Source of the DNA: a bacterium
GTDB taxonomy: Bacteria; JAMCPX01
Length of the DNA: 8,702 nucleotides
Assembly (NCBI GenBank): GCA_021787655.1
Contig: JAJYLM010000084.1
Coordinates: 1-8,702, forward strand
Direction of reading: 5' to 3'
Under the pieces are notes generated by a model. That model had not been told where the DNA came from. It saw nothing but the letters and a program-made list of their open reading frames with translations, and ran no database searches. Both the position numbers and the translations under genes were made by a program. Shown piece by piece: positions 6,968 through 8,702 of the stretch. The stretch's first letter is position 1, and each line of letters opens with the position of its first letter.

Positions 6968-7848
6968 AAGGACTGTTTTACAGGTTCATCTCCCGTGTGT
7001 CCCGCTCCACAGGCGTATGGATCGTTTCTGCGTCTGCGTGGGTCATCGTCACTGCGTACTTCGTGCTCCTGCCCGGCAGGACGGCATCGAGCGTGCGGTT
7101 TTTCAGGGCCGTGTATCCGGACAGGGGCTTTTTTTTTCACGTGCTGTGTGCATGGCGGCAGTACCACCATTTTTCGACTGTGTTCGTTGACCGGTTGCGG
7201 TTCGAACGGAAGAACGGGCTTACCTGGGTCGGCCAGGGACTTGAACACCTGTCGTCTGCTGCCGGAAATGGTGAATTCGGCATCCTGCTCACCTCGCATC
7301 TCGGGAATTGGGAGGCTGCTGCACGGGGGCTCCAGTCCCTGAATTTGAAGATCCTCCTGTACATGGGGTCACGGCAGTATGAGCAGATCGAGGCGCAGAT
7401 CAAGCAGGATCTCGCAGACCACGGGATCACGATCGTCGCGGTTTCGAAAGATTCGGCAGCGCAGTTCGAGGGGCTCGAAGGGCTGAGTTTCCTGAGGAAC
7501 AAGGGGTTCGTTGCAATGGCAGGGGACCTGCTGTGGAACAGCGCTCAGAAGTCGATCAAGGTGAAATTCTTCGGGCACGATGTCTTCCTGCCCCAGGCGC
7601 CGTACGTGTTCGCCCTTGTCACGGGCGTACCGGTGTTCGTGTTCTTCGTGGTCAGGACCGGCACTGCGGCCTACCGTATCATGGCACATCCGCCGATGTA
7701 CGTGAAAGCGCAGACCAGGGACATGCGCCAGTCTGCCATGCAGCAGGCGGCACAGCGCTACGCTTCACTGCTTGAACAGATGGTCAGGCAGTATCCAGAA
7801 CATTGGTACCACTTTACACCCCTGTGGGATGATGATAAAAAACCGTAA
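6964..7848 (+). CDS. LpxL/HtrB-like lysophospholipid/lipid A-type acyltransferase
   Basis: The 294-residue product is near the length of LpxL/HtrB-type acyltransferases. It has one N-terminal membrane anchor (about 17-37) and the catalytic HX4E motif HLGNWE, with H112 and E117. Other family features are AMAGDLLW, the KVKFFGH.VFLPQAPYVFAL stretch and a terminal HWYHFTPLW. Such enzymes transfer an acyl chain from acyl-ACP onto a lipid or sugar at the cytoplasmic face of the inner membrane. Relatives in aryl-polyene clusters sit beside or fused to a GT2, as here. The ATG at 6964 has no Shine-Dalgarno sequence, and no ATG, GTG or TTG precedes it in frame after the stop at 6907-6909. Initiation probably relies on the ATGA overlap with the upstream short ORF. 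Codons 56-58 form a T9 tract (7129-7137), a possible slippage site. The stop overlaps the next start by 1 nt. Acceptor unknown. Confidence 0.88.
   Translation: MKGLFYRFISRVSRSTGVWIVSASAWVIVTAYFVLLPGRTASSVRFFRAVYPDRGFFFHVLCAWRQYHHFSTVFVDRLRFERKNGLTWVGQGLEHLSSAAGNGEFGILLTSHLGNWEAAARGLQSLNLKILLYMGSRQYEQIEAQIKQDLADHGITIVAVSKDSAAQFEGLEGLSFLRNKGFVAMAGDLLWNSAQKSIKVKFFGHDVFLPQAPYVFALVTGVPVFVFFVVRTGTAAYRIMAHPPMYVKAQTRDMRQSAMQQAAQRYASLLEQMVRQYPEHWYHFTPLWDDDKKP
7129..7137 (+). repeat. T9 homopolymer inside the acyltransferase gene
   Basis: Nine consecutive T encode three Phe (codons 56-58) early in the gene, just after GGGGC. Loss or gain of one T would truncate the enzyme before its HX4E motif. It may be a contingency site, a transcriptional slippage site, or nothing more than a Phe-rich segment. 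Confidence 0.7.
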
Positions 7849-8702
7849 TGAAGGTATTGCTGATAGCAACGAACAGGCTCACCACACCATATCCGGTGTA
7901 TCCCATCGGCATCGATTATGTGATCGGTGCGATTACCCCCCGTCATACCGTTGATGTGATCGACCTGTGCGCTGACGGCAGCGATCCGCTGGCCATCGGA
8001 AAACGCATCAGGGCGTTCGGACCGGACATCGTGGGACTGTCCCTGCGCAACGTCGATACGTCCGATTCGATCAATGCACAGGCCTTTGTCGACGATTACA
8101 AAGACATCATTGCGATGGTACGGCAATCGGCAGATGTACCTGTCGTGCTTGGCGGGAGTGCGTTCAGCATATTCCCGGAACAGTTCATGCAGGTGCTGGA
8201 TGCGGACTACGGCATTGTCGGCGACGGCGAGCGGCTTTCCGTGCTGCTCGATGCCCTTGAGAAGAACGGCGACATCGGTGCTTTGCAGGGCGTCATGGTC
8301 AAAGGACTGAACAAGAGGCCGGAAGCACTCCTGTGGACGGGCCCTATCAGACGGGTATTCGATACAAACCGGTCTTCCACTGCATATTATCTGAAGAACG
8401 GCGGCATTCTCAATCTCCAGACGAAGCGGGGCTGCCCGTTCCAGTGCGTGTACTGCACGTACCCGCTGATCGACGGTGCGAACATGCGGTGCTTCGACCC
8501 GGCGTCCCTGGGACGCACGGCGCGCGAGTTGCAGGACGCTGGTGCGAAGTTCATCTATATCACGGACTCCTCATTCAACGCAGACGTCAGGCACAGCCTC
8601 GAGGTCGCCGATGCGTTTGCGAAGAACCATGTCAGCATTCCCTGGGGCGGTTTTTTCACACCCAAGCACGTGGATGACGGTTATTACCGACGGCTGGCAG
8701 AC
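7848..8702 (+). CDS. B12-binding domain radical SAM protein (C-terminus off window), lipid/ladderane-type
   Basis: The frame from ATG 7848 is open to the right edge: 285 residues, C-terminus missing. Residues 1 to about 140 form a cobalamin-binding Rossmann domain. It begins KVLLIATNR with YPVYPIGIDYVIGAI, followed by DIVGLSLRNVD (60-70), VVLGGSAFSIFP (99-110) and ADYGIVGDGE (119-128). The DxHxxG cobalt-ligand motif is absent, as is common in class B radical SAM enzymes. Residues from about 185 start the radical SAM barrel, with the cluster cysteines C196, C200 and C203 in RGCPFQCVYC (CX3CX2C). The GLSLRNVD and GG..FSIFPE stretches resemble B12/radical SAM proteins annotated for lipid biosynthesis, including ladderane-associated ones. 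Such enzymes methylate or rearrange unactivated carbon; the substrate here is unknown. The start overlaps the acyltransferase stop as TAATG, so translation is probably coupled. Confidence 0.9.
   Translation, partial: MKVLLIATNRLTTPYPVYPIGIDYVIGAITPRHTVDVIDLCADGSDPLAIGKRIRAFGPDIVGLSLRNVDTSDSINAQAFVDDYKDIIAMVRQSADVPVVLGGSAFSIFPEQFMQVLDADYGIVGDGERLSVLLDALEKNGDIGALQGVMVKGLNKRPEALLWTGPIRRVFDTNRSSTAYYLKNGGILNLQTKRGCPFQCVYCTYPLIDGANMRCFDPASLGRTARELQDAGAKFIYITDSSFNADVRHSLEVADAFAKNHVSIPWGGFFTPKHVDDGYYRRLAD

Overview
The window reads as chromosome of a GC-rich (roughly 55-60%) Gram-negative bacterium. The evidence is an LpxL-type acyltransferase, an RND/MMPL exporter, a secreted FecR/DUF6600-type protein and a dispersed 'TCATTCCCGC..GCGGGAAT' palindromic repeat. 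Desulfobacterota/'deltaproteobacteria' or Nitrospirota would fit this gene mix, but nothing in the sequence fixes the taxon.

Layout. (1) Positions 1-1267, minus strand: the N-terminal 422 residues of a secreted FecR-like/DUF6600-type protein, cut by the left edge. (2) Positions 1268-1447: a divergent intergenic region with a candidate sigma70-like promoter for the rightward operon. (3) Positions 1448-6757, plus strand: three overlapping genes for a CrtI/phytoene-desaturase-like FAD oxidoreductase, a soluble family 2 glycosyltransferase, and a 1025-residue MMPL exporter fused at its C-terminus to a SAM methyltransferase. (4) Positions 6758-6963: a gap holding a good Shine-Dalgarno/ATG and an inverted pair of REP-like palindromes. 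An upstream ORF running through the repeat ends in an ATGA overlap with the next gene. (5) Positions 6964-8702: an LpxL/HtrB-like acyltransferase, then, overlapping by 1 nt, a B12-binding radical SAM enzyme cut by the right edge.

The rightward genes look like one operon (overlaps of 17, 4 and 1 nt, with a single 206-nt gap) and like part of a specialised-lipid or polyene cluster. A desaturase/isomerase and a radical SAM enzyme would modify a long hydrocarbon chain. The glycosyltransferase and acyltransferase would attach sugar and acyl groups. The methyltransferase would cap or tailor the product, and the MMPL domain would move it through the envelope. GT2, LpxL-like acyltransferase, MMPL exporter and methyltransferase together recall aryl-polyene clusters. 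A CrtI-like oxidoreductase with a B12-radical SAM recalls the gene sets proposed for ladderane lipids. No ketosynthase, acyl carrier protein, dehydratase or phytoene/squalene synthase lies in the window, so the product class is undecided. The most novel points are the exporter-methyltransferase fusion, the hybrid gene content, and the repeat insertion that appears to have displaced the acyltransferase's ribosome-binding site.
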